Below, in pieces: positions 8,340-15,652 of a DNA stretch of 22,103 bases; positions within the stretch are counted from its first letter, which is position 1, and each line of letters opens with the position of its first letter. The translations under genes and the position numbers were made by a program. The DNA is from an uncultured Neglectibacter sp. (GTDB lineage Bacteria > Bacillota > Clostridia > Oscillospirales > Acutalibacteraceae), in the NCBI GenBank assembly GCA_937958185.1, contig CALFFN010000034.1:1-22103 (forward strand), in the 5' to 3' direction. The notes under the pieces are model-generated. The model made no database searches. It had not been told where the DNA came from and worked only from the letters and a program-made list of their open reading frames with translations.

Positions 8340-8855
8340 TTATTTCCGGCTCAGCAGCCGCTTTTTGGCAGCCCGCAGCTTTTCCCCATAGCGGGTGGTA
8401 AAGAGCACGCCGCAGAGCAGCGCCCCCAGAACCATTCCCAGGGCAACATTGGAAATCTCAAAATAGGGGGACTGCATTCCCACCTCGCAGAAGTCGATGA
8501 CAAAATACACGGCGAAGGCGGCAAGCCCCACCAGCATCAGCCAGCGCACCCGCCGGACCATGCGCTGCTTTTCCTGATTGCTGTAATCCGCCACCTGCAA
8601 TACGGTCTCCTTTGTCTTTTTGTCCATTTCGTCCACTTTCCTTTCTCCATTTAAGATTTCTTCCAGACCCACGTCAAAATATTCCGCCACCTGCACCAGC
8701 AGGTCCAGGTCCGGCAGATTGTTTCCGTTCTCCCAGCGGGACACGCTGCGGTTGGTCACTCCCAGAATTTCCGCAAGCTCTCCCTGGGTCATGTCCCTCT
8801 CCCGGCGAAGCTCCCGCAGGAACCCGCCGATCTTTTCCTGATTCACGGTTTTCAT
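8340..8855 (-). CDS. XRE family regulator with two C-terminal membrane segments
   Basis: A protein of about 171 residues with an N-terminal Cro/CI-type helix-turn-helix (about residues 8-62, LAEILGVTNRSVSRWENG as the recognition part), a linker, and two hydrophobic helices at about 103-121 and 133-153. This layout is common in clostridial membrane-tethered XRE regulators. The start is uncertain. AGGAGGTGAT, a full match to the 16S rRNA anti-Shine-Dalgarno tail, overlaps the GTG (8858) and ATG (8855) codons, leaving too little spacing. A GTG at 8846, giving a protein beginning with NQEKIGGFL, is spaced better and matches the usual start of the family. The gene is divergent from the methyltransferase-like operon and is its most obvious candidate regulator. 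Confidence 0.88.
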   Translation of the reverse strand: MKTVNQEKIGGFLRELRRERDMTQGELAEILGVTNRSVSRWENGNNLPDLDLLVQVAEYFDVGLEEILNGERKVDEMDKKTKETVLQVADYSNQEKQRMVRRVRWLMLVGLAAFAVYFVIDFCEVGMQSPYFEISNVALGMVLGALLCGVLFTTRYGEKLRAAKKRLLSRK

Positions 8856-8910
8856 CACCTCCTGACTCTCTCAGCTTATCGCGTTTGCAGCAAAAAAGCA
8901 ACGACACAGA

Positions 8911-8961
8911 GCGGGATTTTCTCCGTTCCCGCAAAGCGGGAATGATTCTCGCGTTGCGGGA
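8911..8961. promoter_or_regulatory. Cluster of GCGGGA motifs, possible XRE operator
   Basis: GCGGGA occurs at 8911, 8936 and 8956, and its inverse TTCCCGC at 8926-8932 forms a perfect TTCCCGC-AAA-GCGGGAA palindrome (8926-8942). The cluster sits between the divergent XRE gene and the operon starting at 9065, a natural place for the regulator to bind. A small hairpin without regulatory role is the alternative. Confidence 0.4.
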
Positions 8962-9004
8962 CTGCATTTTTTCCATTTTCGTTCTGCGAAAATGTTCCGT
9001 CCTA

Positions 9005-9033
9005 TTGAAAAAGACGGAAAAAACCATTAGAAT
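9005..9033 (+). promoter_or_regulatory. Promoter of the UroD-GNAT-kinase operon
   Basis: TTGAAA (9005-9010) and TAGAAT (9028-9033) are 17 bases apart, placing the transcription start near 9040, just before the ribosome binding site of the first gene. Confidence 0.65.
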
Positions 9034-9064
9034 ATGATAAATTGTGAAAAAGGGGGAGCAGGCT

Positions 9065-10303
9065 ATGTTTTCTAATGCAGACAAGCATCGTCTGGACTTT
9101 TTAGCCCATCAGCAGGCGGAGATCGCCCACAGTGAAAAAATGCGGCAGCTCATAAAAGACTGGGAGCGCCACGGCCGCTTTGACCCGGACAGCCGCCCCA
9201 TGGTCACCATGGAGCTGTGGACCTTCCGGCAGGATATCCTTCCCCCGCTGCTGGAATGCTCCGGTGAAGAAGCCCGCAAATGGGAGGAGCGGTTCCTGCT
9301 GAACATCGTCAACCACACCCTCTTTCATGACGACACCATCGTGCTGGACTATATGCCCTTTTCCTACGGCAGCAGCATGACGCCCTTTGGGCTGCCGGTG
9401 CGGATCGAGCACGCCGAAAGCGGCGACAGCCTGGGGCACCACTTTGTGGAGCAGCTCACCGATCTGGAGGAGGATTTCCACAAGCTGCAGCCCTCTGAGA
9501 CCGTCCTGCTCCCAAAAGAGGAAACCGACCGGCAAATGGCGGAATACAACGAGCTGTTCGGGAATATTCTGCCCGCCAGGCTTACCGGGCATTCTTTGTA
9601 CGCCTGCCCGGTACAGGATATCGTCCACCTGATGAGCATGGAAAATATGTTTTTCGCCATGTACGACTACCCCGACCTGTTCCACAAGATGATGGAGCGG
9701 CTGACGGACGATTATGTTGCCCGGTTCCGGGCGGAGGAACAGGACGGCAGGCTGCTGTCCACCACCGGCAGCGAGCGGGTGGCGCAGGGCTCTTACTGTT
9801 TTACCGACAAGCTGCCAGACCGCCAGGGCTTTTACCGCACCACAGACGTATGGGGCTACATGGACTGCCAGGAAAGCGCGGGGCTGTCCCCTGCCATGTA
9901 CGGGGAATTTATCTTCCCCTACTATAAAAAGGTGATGGACTGCTACGGGCGGGTCTCCTATGGCTGCTGTGAGGCTGTCCACGCCATTTGGGACGACTAT
10001 CTCAGCACGGTGGAGCATTTGGGAAAGGTTTCCATCTCCCCCTGGTGCGACGAGGAATTTATGGGACAGCGCCTGCGGGGAAAGGAGATCACCTACCTGC
10101 GCAAGCCGGACCCCACCCTGATCGGCGTCACCAGCGCTCTGGACGAGGACGCCGTCCGCGCCCATTTCCGCAAAACGGTACAGGCGGCGGAGGGCTGCAC
10201 ATTGGAGATCGTCCAGCGGGACGTATACCAGATCCATAACAGCTGCGAAAAGGTGCGGCGGTACGTGGAGCTGATCCGGGAAGAATGCAGCCGTCATAGA
10301 AAA
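9065..10303 (+). CDS. Uroporphyrinogen decarboxylase-fold protein (UroD/MtaA-like superfamily)
   Basis: The roughly 413-residue product resembles the divergent UroD-fold proteins of anaerobes, a superfamily that includes corrinoid-dependent methyltransferases (MtaA, MtbA) as well as true uroporphyrinogen decarboxylase. Seen features are a conserved RPMVTMELWTF segment near residue 40, a DDTIVLDYMPFSYG stretch near 90, and YGCCEAVHAIWDDYLS near 299-314 followed by VSISPWCDEEFM and a Cys/Glu-rich C-terminal barrel half. The Cys-Cys-Glu cluster could bind zinc or a thiol substrate, but this is inference. Haem synthesis is unlikely because no other haem gene is nearby. The ATG at 9065 with GGGGGAG upstream is preferred to a GTG at 9044. 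It leads an operon with a GNAT protein 20 bases downstream. The stop codon ends by 10306. Confidence 0.8.
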
Positions 10304-10325
10304 TAAAAGCAAGGAGGGAGCTATC

Positions 10326-11180
10326 ATGGAAATAAAATTTTATCAAACACCCGGAGAATTTTTAGAGGAGAACGCGGGATTCCTGCGGGATTTTGAAGTA
10401 CACGCCCAGTTGAATTTCGGCAACGCTTCCGCCCACAAAGACGAGCCCTGCCGCCCCGATCTGTTGTTTGGCAGATGTGAGGAAAACGGGCAGGGCGTGC
10501 TGCTGTTCGGCAACACCTTACCCTGGTGCCTGTGCTTAAATTCCGTCCCCGGCGACCCTGCCGCCCTTTCCGCCGCCGTGCTGCTGGCGGAGCGGCTGCA
10601 GGCTGAAAAGATTCCCCTGCACGGCGTGATGGGAAGCCGGGAGCTGTGCGGCGCCTTTACCTTTGCCTATGGCGGGCGGTTCACCCTCCACACCGCTATG
10701 GACATCATGATGCTCACCGAGCTGACCGAACCTCCTGTCGTATCGGGAACTGTCCGCAAGGCTGTCCCCGGCGATCTGGAAACCGTCACGGGTTGGGCGT
10801 GCGCGTTTACCAAAGAAGTCCTGCGGGAAGAACCGGCTCGGGAAGCGCTGCGGCAGGAATTTTCCGATATGATCGCGGAGCAGGGGCTTTACGTGCTGGA
10901 GGGCAAAGACGGTACCCTGCTCTCCATGGCTTCCACCGCCCATGCCCGGCAGTTGCCCCACGGCTGCGGCGTCAGCTGGGTCTACACCCCGCCGGAGCAC
11001 CGGGGCTGCAAATACTGCCAGAACACGGTGGCGGCGCTGTGCAGGGAGCAGATGGAGCGCGGCGCGCAGTTTATCTCACTGTTTGTAAACAAAGCAAACC
11101 CCATTTCCAATCGGGTCTATCAAAAGCTTGGCTTCCGCGCTGTGGTGGACAGCTATGATTTCCGATTGGCGCAGGAGTGA
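10326..11180 (+). CDS. GNAT family N-acetyltransferase
   Basis: A 284-residue protein with a poorly conserved N-terminal half and a GNAT fold from about residue 140. Motif A/B features are visible: VSWVYTPPEHRG (217-227) and VNKANPISNRVYQKLGF (254-270), the usual end of the acetyl-CoA fold. The pyrophosphate-binding loop is unusual: RGCKYC (226-231) replaces the typical RGxGxG/A. The start is well supported by AGGAGGGAG before the ATG. It lies 20 bases after the UroD-fold gene and 6 bases before the kinase gene, so the three are cotranscribed. The acceptor substrate is unknown. The family is confident, full catalytic activity less so. Confidence 0.88.
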   Translation: MEIKFYQTPGEFLEENAGFLRDFEVHAQLNFGNASAHKDEPCRPDLLFGRCEENGQGVLLFGNTLPWCLCLNSVPGDPAALSAAVLLAERLQAEKIPLHGVMGSRELCGAFTFAYGGRFTLHTAMDIMMLTELTEPPVVSGTVRKAVPGDLETVTGWACAFTKEVLREEPAREALRQEFSDMIAEQGLYVLEGKDGTLLSMASTAHARQLPHGCGVSWVYTPPEHRGCKYCQNTVAALCREQMERGAQFISLFVNKANPISNRVYQKLGFRAVVDSYDFRLAQE

Positions 11181-11186
11181 TCCCTT

Positions 11187-12092
11187 ATGCTGTTTCAGGA
11201 AACTATCAACAACTGGCAGGACTGGGGACGGGTCTACCAGTCGAAAGAAGCCTTTTCCCCGCTGGTGGAGGAAATTTACCGGCGGGAAAAGCTGCCCTTT
11301 GCTCCCCTGCAGAACCTGACCCCCGGCACCAACGCCGTGTTCCGGGTTGGAAACACGGTGGCAAAGGTCTTCTTTCCCAGGGAAAGCGGGCTGGACCCCA
11401 CGCCGGATTTTCAAAATGAAGCCGCCGTCTGCGGCTGGCTGACAGCCCGCGGTATCCCCACGCCCCGGCTGCTGGCACAGGGAAAGCTTCAGGACAAATA
11501 CCTGTTCTACTACATTCTCACGGAATTTTCCCAGGGGCAGGAAGCCGGCGGCTGGCTGGAAGCTGCTTCCGCAGAGCAGAAGGTGCACTTTGCCGGGGAA
11601 CTGCAAAAAGTATTATGTAAACTAAATTGCCCGGCAGACGACCTTCTCCCCGCCGTCGACCTGAAAAAGCGGGCGGTGTGCAATTCCCGTCTCGCGGCGC
11701 TGCCGGAGACGCTTCAGCAGGAAATGCGGCAGAGGGCGCTGCACTGCGATCTGTCCCAAAGGGTGCTGGTCCACGGGGACCTGACCGGGGAAAACCTGCT
11801 GGTCACGTCCCAGGGGACGCTTACCGTCATCGACTGCGCCGACGCCTGCCTTGCCCCGGCATGGTACGAGCTTGCCCCCATCGTCTTTGAGCTGTTCCGC
11901 TGTGAAAGCGTTCTGCTGCGGGAATTTGCCGGAGAGGGGCAGGAAGAATTTCTCGAACAGGTATTGGACGCGGTCTGCCTGCACGATTTCGGCGCCAACC
12001 TGCTGCTGACGGCAGCCCGGCGGGAACACCTCCCCATTTTCCCCGGCCTTGCCGCAGTAAAGGAATTTTTGGAGCGAAAGCTGCGGGAATAG
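11187..12092 (+). CDS. Aminoglycoside phosphotransferase (APH)-family kinase
   Basis: This 301-residue protein has the protein-kinase-like APH fold. Visible residues are an ATP-binding lysine in VAKVFF (Lys60), a helix-C glutamate candidate in QNEAAV (Glu78), the catalytic loop VHGDLTGENLL (Asp198, Asn203) and the metal-binding aspartate in VIDCADAC (Asp216/Asp219). The family phosphorylates small molecules such as antibiotics, homoserine, choline or fructosamines. Which applies here cannot be told, and there is no evidence that it gives resistance. The ATG is preceded by AGGAG at nine bases that overlaps the stop region of the GNAT gene, so translation is probably coupled. It is the last gene of the operon. 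Confidence 0.88.
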   Translation: MLFQETINNWQDWGRVYQSKEAFSPLVEEIYRREKLPFAPLQNLTPGTNAVFRVGNTVAKVFFPRESGLDPTPDFQNEAAVCGWLTARGIPTPRLLAQGKLQDKYLFYYILTEFSQGQEAGGWLEAASAEQKVHFAGELQKVLCKLNCPADDLLPAVDLKKRAVCNSRLAALPETLQQEMRQRALHCDLSQRVLVHGDLTGENLLVTSQGTLTVIDCADACLAPAWYELAPIVFELFRCESVLLREFAGEGQEEFLEQVLDAVCLHDFGANLLLTAARREHLPIFPGLAAVKEFLERKLRE

Positions 12093-12125
12093 AAATCCGC
12101 CCGGAAACTGGAGAAAGCCTTCAAA

Positions 12126-12170
12126 CAAAGAAGACGCAGCCCATTTTCAGTGGGTGCGTCTTCTTTGTTA
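12126..12170. terminator. Bidirectional intrinsic terminator
   Basis: A 17-18 bp stem (12126-12143 with 12151-12167, one bulged G) has TTTGTTATT on the plus strand and an A-rich left side, so it can end both the kinase operon and the convergent Na/Pi operon. Confidence 0.88.
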
Positions 12171-12181
12171 TTCCCCGGCTT

Positions 12182-13804
12182 TCATTCCACCGTGTGGACG
12201 ATATAGGTCAAATGGTCGCCGAGCCTTTCAATATTGGACACAAGATTGATAAAGACCCCGCTGCTCTCAGGCTTGCAAACGCCTGCGTTCAGGCGTTCTA
12301 TGTGCTCGTCTATCAGCCTCTTGCGGAACGCGTCGATCCTGTCCTCCAGCGCGTCCGCTTCCGGCAGCAGCGACACGCTTTTTTCCGAAACGATCCGCTT
12401 TGTCAGGTCGTAAAGCTCCTCCACAACATGGACCATATCGCCGATATCCTTCCGAACGGTTTCGGAAAAATCAAAATCATGCTTGATGGAGCTGTTGGCA
12501 TATTTCGTGAAATTATCGGCTATCTCCGCGATCCTCATCATATCGCTGACATTGCTGTGAATATTGGAAATGCTCTTTTCATCGGAAAGCTGCCCGCTTT
12601 GCGCCGAAAGGCGGACAAGGTAGCTCAAAATAGAGTGATACGTTTCATCAGCCGCTTCAATTTCCCGCTGCGCCGCGTCGATCAACTGCCGGTCCTTTGT
12701 ATCAAAGGACCGATACGCCGTCCGAAAAGCTTCCATTGCCGTGTCCGCCAAAAGGAGCGATTCGTTTTCCAGCTGGTGAATGGCAAGGGAGGGAGACGAC
12801 AGCATTCGGTCGTCCAGATATGTGGTCTTCTTTTCGGACGCTTTTTCCCGGATGAGAGCTTTTGATATTTTTACAAATGCGCCGCAGAACGGGAGGAAAA
12901 GCACGGTGCAGGTCACGTTGAAGAATGTGTGAAACATGGCGATCTGCGTGGCAGGGGAGCTGAACCATTTTTTCAGGGTCAGGTCCATAAAGTCAGGTCT
13001 GAGCAGCAGCAGGACAAAGAATATCGCAGAGCCAAAGGCGTTGAACAGCAGGTGGATCAGGCTTGTCCGCTTCGCGTTCGTTCCCGCGGTCAGCGAAGAC
13101 ATCAGCGCCGTGACACAGGAGCCGATGTTCGTTCCGAGAATGATATACAACACCTCGTTCCCGCCTGTTCCTACCGTCAGTCCCGCTACCGACATGGCAA
13201 TTATGATGGAGGTGGTGGCGGAGCTGGACTGCACCAAAGCCGTCAGGAAAATCCCTGTGAGAAAGAGCAGGAAAGGATTTTTGACAGTCTCAAATATTCC
13301 CTGTATCGCTTCGCTGTTTGCCTTCATCGCGTCCGACATCATGGAAAGACCGATAAAGATAAGCCCAAAGCCGGACAGGATCAAACCGGCTTTTTTCAGG
13401 CTTTCGCTTTTACACAGCATACTGATCAGTATCCCCACGAATACGCACGCCTGAATATAAGTGGTTATGGGAAAAGCACTGAGGGCGGCGATCTGCGCCG
13501 TCACTGTCGTTCCGATATTCGCGCCCATAATCATTGCCGTTGCCTGATAAAGGTTGACGATGCCGACATTCACAAAGCCGACTATCAGCACGGTGGTGAC
13601 CCCTGAGCTTTGGATCAGCGCGGTGGCGGCAGTGCCTATGGCGGCGTTCGTCAGCCTTTTCTCAGCGGTCCTGCCGAAAATGCTCTTGATTTTTCCCGTG
13701 GCAAGCTGTTCGATATTTGCCGTGAGAAGATGCACGCCCACCAAAAACACGCCTGTCCCCGCAAACACCCTGACGAGAAACAGTACCAGCTCGTTCCCAT
13801 TCAT
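12182..13804 (-). CDS. Na/Pi cotransporter family protein with C-terminal PhoU-like domain
   Basis: A 540-residue paralogue of the protein at 4364-6181. The membrane part has both Na/Pi repeats with QSSGVT (65-70) and QSSSAT (192-197). A PhoU-like helical region fills the last 200 residues (MMRIAEIADNFTKYA and NIERLGDHLTYIV are the paired repeats). The start is the ATG at 13804, preceded by AGGAGGGG; the longer open frame upstream runs into the antiporter gene and lacks support. It is the second gene of the operon, 37 bases after the CaCA antiporter, and so sits under the Mn2+ riboswitch. That context suggests that phosphate movement is linked to divalent-cation handling here, which is inference. 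Confidence 0.9.
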   Translation of the reverse strand: MNGNELVLFLVRVFAGTGVFLVGVHLLTANIEQLATGKIKSIFGRTAEKRLTNAAIGTAATALIQSSGVTTVLIVGFVNVGIVNLYQATAMIMGANIGTTVTAQIAALSAFPITTYIQACVFVGILISMLCKSESLKKAGLILSGFGLIFIGLSMMSDAMKANSEAIQGIFETVKNPFLLFLTGIFLTALVQSSSATTSIIIAMSVAGLTVGTGGNEVLYIILGTNIGSCVTALMSSLTAGTNAKRTSLIHLLFNAFGSAIFFVLLLLRPDFMDLTLKKWFSSPATQIAMFHTFFNVTCTVLFLPFCGAFVKISKALIREKASEKKTTYLDDRMLSSPSLAIHQLENESLLLADTAMEAFRTAYRSFDTKDRQLIDAAQREIEAADETYHSILSYLVRLSAQSGQLSDEKSISNIHSNVSDMMRIAEIADNFTKYANSSIKHDFDFSETVRKDIGDMVHVVEELYDLTKRIVSEKSVSLLPEADALEDRIDAFRKRLIDEHIERLNAGVCKPESSGVFINLVSNIERLGDHLTYIVHTVE

Positions 13805-13841
13805 TTTTCTTCCCCTCCTGTTGAGATCATCTGGCTGAACG

Positions 13842-14777
13842 CTAAAGGATCGCGATAAAATACAGGGCATACCCTGCCAGCATGGCGGTGCCCCGCCAGC
13901 GCCCAAGCTTCTTATCCTTCAGGGAGAACAGGATCAGGAGCAGCGCTGCCACTGCCGATACCGCAGTGTCAAAACAAAAGCCCTCCGCAAATGTTACAGG
14001 GCGTATCAGGGCGGAAGCCCCCACCACAAACAAAATGTTAAAAATGTTGCTGCCCACGATATTTCCTATCGCAATATCCGATTTTCCCTTTTTCGCTGCC
14101 ATAACGGACGTCACAAGCTCAGGAAGCGACGTGCCCAGCGCCACAATGGTCAGCCCGATGAACCGCTGGCTCATTCCAAGCCTTTCCGCGATCCCGCAGG
14201 CTGCGTCCACCGATATATTACTTCCCGCGACGGTAAGTGTCAATCCAAAAATGCACAGGAAAATAATTTTCCACAGCCTTTTTTCGGAACGGGGCGCTGT
14301 TGTTTCCCCGCTGTCACCGTTTCCCTTTTTTGCGGAAAAAAACAAATAAGCAAGGTACAGCCCGAAAAGAAGGAGCTGAAAGATACCGTCCGCAAAACCA
14401 ATGGTCCCGTCAAGCCCCTGCAGGAGCAGCAGAATGCTGATTCCCCCAAGAAACGGCAGCTCATGCTTTATGGTGCCCGTTTTGACGGAAAGCGGAGCGA
14501 TCACCGCGGAAATTCCAAGAATGATCAGGATATTCAGTATGTTGCTGCCCACAACATTGCCGATGGTGATTTCCGCATTCCCCTTGATCACGGCGGAAAT
14601 GCTGACAGCGGCTTCCGGGATACTCGTGCCCATCGCAACCACTGTAAGACCTATTACCAACGGCGGTATCCCCAGCCTTGCCGCAAGGTCGGAAGCCCCG
14701 CCGACAAACAGGCCAGCGCCCTTTACCAGCAGGGCGATCCCGCCTGCCAAAAGAAGAACACACACGAAAAATTCCAT
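13842..14777 (-). CDS. CaCA-family cation antiporter (YrbG-like)
   Basis: A 311-residue membrane protein of the Ca2+/cation antiporter superfamily. It carries the two characteristic inverted alpha-repeats: GTSIPEAAVS with GNVVGSNILNI (50-85), and GTSLPELVTS with GNIVGSNIFNI (215-249). The acidic residues Glu54 and Glu220 are the expected ion ligands. About ten membrane segments are visible. The ATG at 14777 has GGAGG nine bases upstream; the longer frame would read back through the riboswitch. Annotated members exchange Ca2+ for Na+ or H+. Because a yybP-ykoY riboswitch controls the gene, Mn2+ is a likely physiological substrate here. It is the first gene of a two-gene operon with the Na/Pi protein. 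Confidence 0.92.
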   Translation of the reverse strand: MEFFVCVLLLAGGIALLVKGAGLFVGGASDLAARLGIPPLVIGLTVVAMGTSIPEAAVSISAVIKGNAEITIGNVVGSNILNILIILGISAVIAPLSVKTGTIKHELPFLGGISILLLLQGLDGTIGFADGIFQLLLFGLYLAYLFFSAKKGNGDSGETTAPRSEKRLWKIIFLCIFGLTLTVAGSNISVDAACGIAERLGMSQRFIGLTIVALGTSLPELVTSVMAAKKGKSDIAIGNIVGSNIFNILFVVGASALIRPVTFAEGFCFDTAVSAVAALLLILFSLKDKKLGRWRGTAMLAGYALYFIAIL

Positions 14778-14810
14778 AAGGATCGACCTCCCAAAAATCC
14801 CGGCAAAGCA

Positions 14811-14849
14811 TAAAAATAGAGGCTCTGCCGCTGAATCACAGCAGCAAAG
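14811..14849 (-). terminator. Regulated terminator (riboswitch expression platform)
   Basis: In the minus-strand RNA, CUUUGCUGCUG (14849-14839) pairs with CAGCGGCAGAG (14833-14823) in 11 continuous pairs, two of them U-G, around the 5-base loop UGAUU, followed by a CCUCUAUUUUUA tract. The first five bases, CUUUG, are also the 3' strand of the aptamer's closing stem, so the two structures exclude each other. Confidence 0.85.
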
Positions 14850-14937
14850 TCTCGCAATTTCATTACAACGCCGGATCACTGGGATCGTACTGACGGCAAA
14901 GTAAACATGGAACTTCCCATGCAAGCTACTCCCTTTG
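14845..14937 (-). ncRNA. yybP-ykoY manganese riboswitch aptamer
   Basis: The minus-strand leader matches the yybP-ykoY consensus in order. CAAAG (14937-14933) opens the closing stem, followed by GGGAGUAGC and a CAUGG/CCAUG hairpin. Next come GCCGUCAGUACG, a GAUC/GAUC hairpin, CGGCGUUGU and GCGAGAC, and CUUUG (14849-14845) closes. GGGAGUAGC and GCGAGAC are the conserved Mn2+-binding loops of this class. In known members Mn2+ stabilises the closing stem. Here that would block formation of the overlapping terminator, so Mn2+ should turn the operon on. The assignment rests on recognised consensus blocks and base pairing, not on a covariance-model search. Confidence 0.93.
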
Positions 14938-14945
14938 TATGGGAA

Positions 14946-14974
14946 AGTATACCTGCTCCTGACAGATTTGTCAA
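14946..14974 (-). promoter_or_regulatory. Promoter of the riboswitch-controlled operon
   Basis: On the minus strand a perfect TTGACA (14969-14974) and TATACT (14946-14951) lie exactly 17 bases apart. The predicted transcription start near 14939 coincides with the first base of the riboswitch closing stem. Confidence 0.9.
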
Positions 14975-15031
14975 CCTGCCGTTTTGAAAAAATTTCAAAC
15001 CGGCGGTCCACTCCGCGCTTTCCCTGTGCAA

Positions 15032-15063
15032 AAAGCCTCCGCAGAGATTTCTGCGAAGGCTTT
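15032..15063 (-). terminator. Intrinsic terminator of the small conserved protein gene
   Basis: A 14-bp stem (15032-15045 with 15050-15063) is followed on the minus strand by UUUUUGC. Its one imperfect position is a U-G pair only in the minus-strand RNA. It lies about 40 bases beyond the stop codon of the gene at 15100. Confidence 0.85.
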
Positions 15064-15099
15064 GGGGTGAAACAAATCCTTTCCCGGTCACGCTCCGGC

Positions 15100-15441
15100 T
15101 TACGCCTGGGGCGGCTGGGTCAAAATGCCGGTCAATGCGTCCACTCTGGCTTTCAAGGGCTTTTTGACGGCAATGGCAACAAAGCCGGACAGCCCCATCT
15201 CGCCCACATAAACGCCGGGCAGAAGCGCGTATTTGATCCAAGCCTCGATATGTACCTGGCTGTTCTGGAAATTGACCTTCAAAAACTGCGGCGCAGCCAG
15301 CAAGCCCACACCCTTTTTCCACACCTCTTCCCCTTTGTAGGTGGTGTAGGTAAAGCCCTCCTGTGTCAAGTAGCTGGTGACCACCTGACGGATCTGGTCG
15401 TCCGGACGGTTTGCCGTGAAATCTGTGACAAAGCGGCTCAT
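15100..15441 (-). CDS. Small conserved protein of unknown function
   Basis: A 113-residue soluble protein. It has no clear signal peptide; one mildly hydrophobic stretch (LPGVYVGEMGLSGFVAIAVKK, about 73-93) is too interrupted for a sure membrane helix. The pattern, with an N-terminal helix, YTTYKGEEVWKKGVGLLAAPQFLKV and VHIEAWIKYALLPGVYVGEMG, resembles clostridial hypothetical proteins that sometimes carry a zinc ribbon, which is missing here. No function is known to me. The ATG has GAGGG eight bases upstream. It has its own strong promoter (15618-15646), a leader of about 165 bases and its own terminator, so it is separate from the suf-like genes upstream. Confidence 0.75.
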   Translation of the reverse strand: MSRFVTDFTANRPDDQIRQVVTSYLTQEGFTYTTYKGEEVWKKGVGLLAAPQFLKVNFQNSQVHIEAWIKYALLPGVYVGEMGLSGFVAIAVKKPLKARVDALTGILTQPPQA

Positions 15442-15526
15442 AAGTAATACCCTCTCTCATTCTGCCGTACAGCGTTCTGCTGCAGCAATTTTATTCAGCC
15501 ACTACTTTGAAAAAGGTCCGTTTTTT

Positions 15527-15584
15527 CGCAGAAAAGACACAGGTTCTTTCAAAAACCCGTGCGAAAGGAAAACCGCATTTCCAT
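15527..15584 (-). promoter_or_regulatory. Possible leader peptide and attenuator hairpin
   Basis: In the leader of the gene at 15100, an 11-codon frame (15584-15549, MEMRFSFRTGF) follows a GAGGAAGG ribosome site. Its end overlaps a hairpin, CACGGGUU with AACCUGUG (15561-15554 and 15545-15538), followed by UCUUUUCUG. A ribosome on the short frame would cover one arm of the hairpin, as in transcription attenuation. No single amino acid is strongly enriched, so the idea is tentative. Confidence 0.3.
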
Positions 15585-15617
15585 TCAGACCTTCCTCAAA
15601 ATGGCTCCCTCGCCGTC

Positions 15618-15646
15618 ATTATATCAAACTCCGATCGCGATTGCAA
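15618..15646 (-). promoter_or_regulatory. Strong promoter of the small conserved protein gene
   Basis: TTGCAA (15641-15646) and a perfect TATAAT (15618-15623) on the minus strand are 17 bases apart. They lie just beyond the stop codon of the SufB-like gene, about 175 bases from the downstream start codon. Confidence 0.8.
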
Positions 15647-15652
15647 GAGGCG

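Noticed and set aside
9101..10327. 408-codon open frame on the minus strand
   Set aside because: It is antisense to the UroD-fold gene, which has a promoter, a ribosome site and family motifs. The antisense frame has none.
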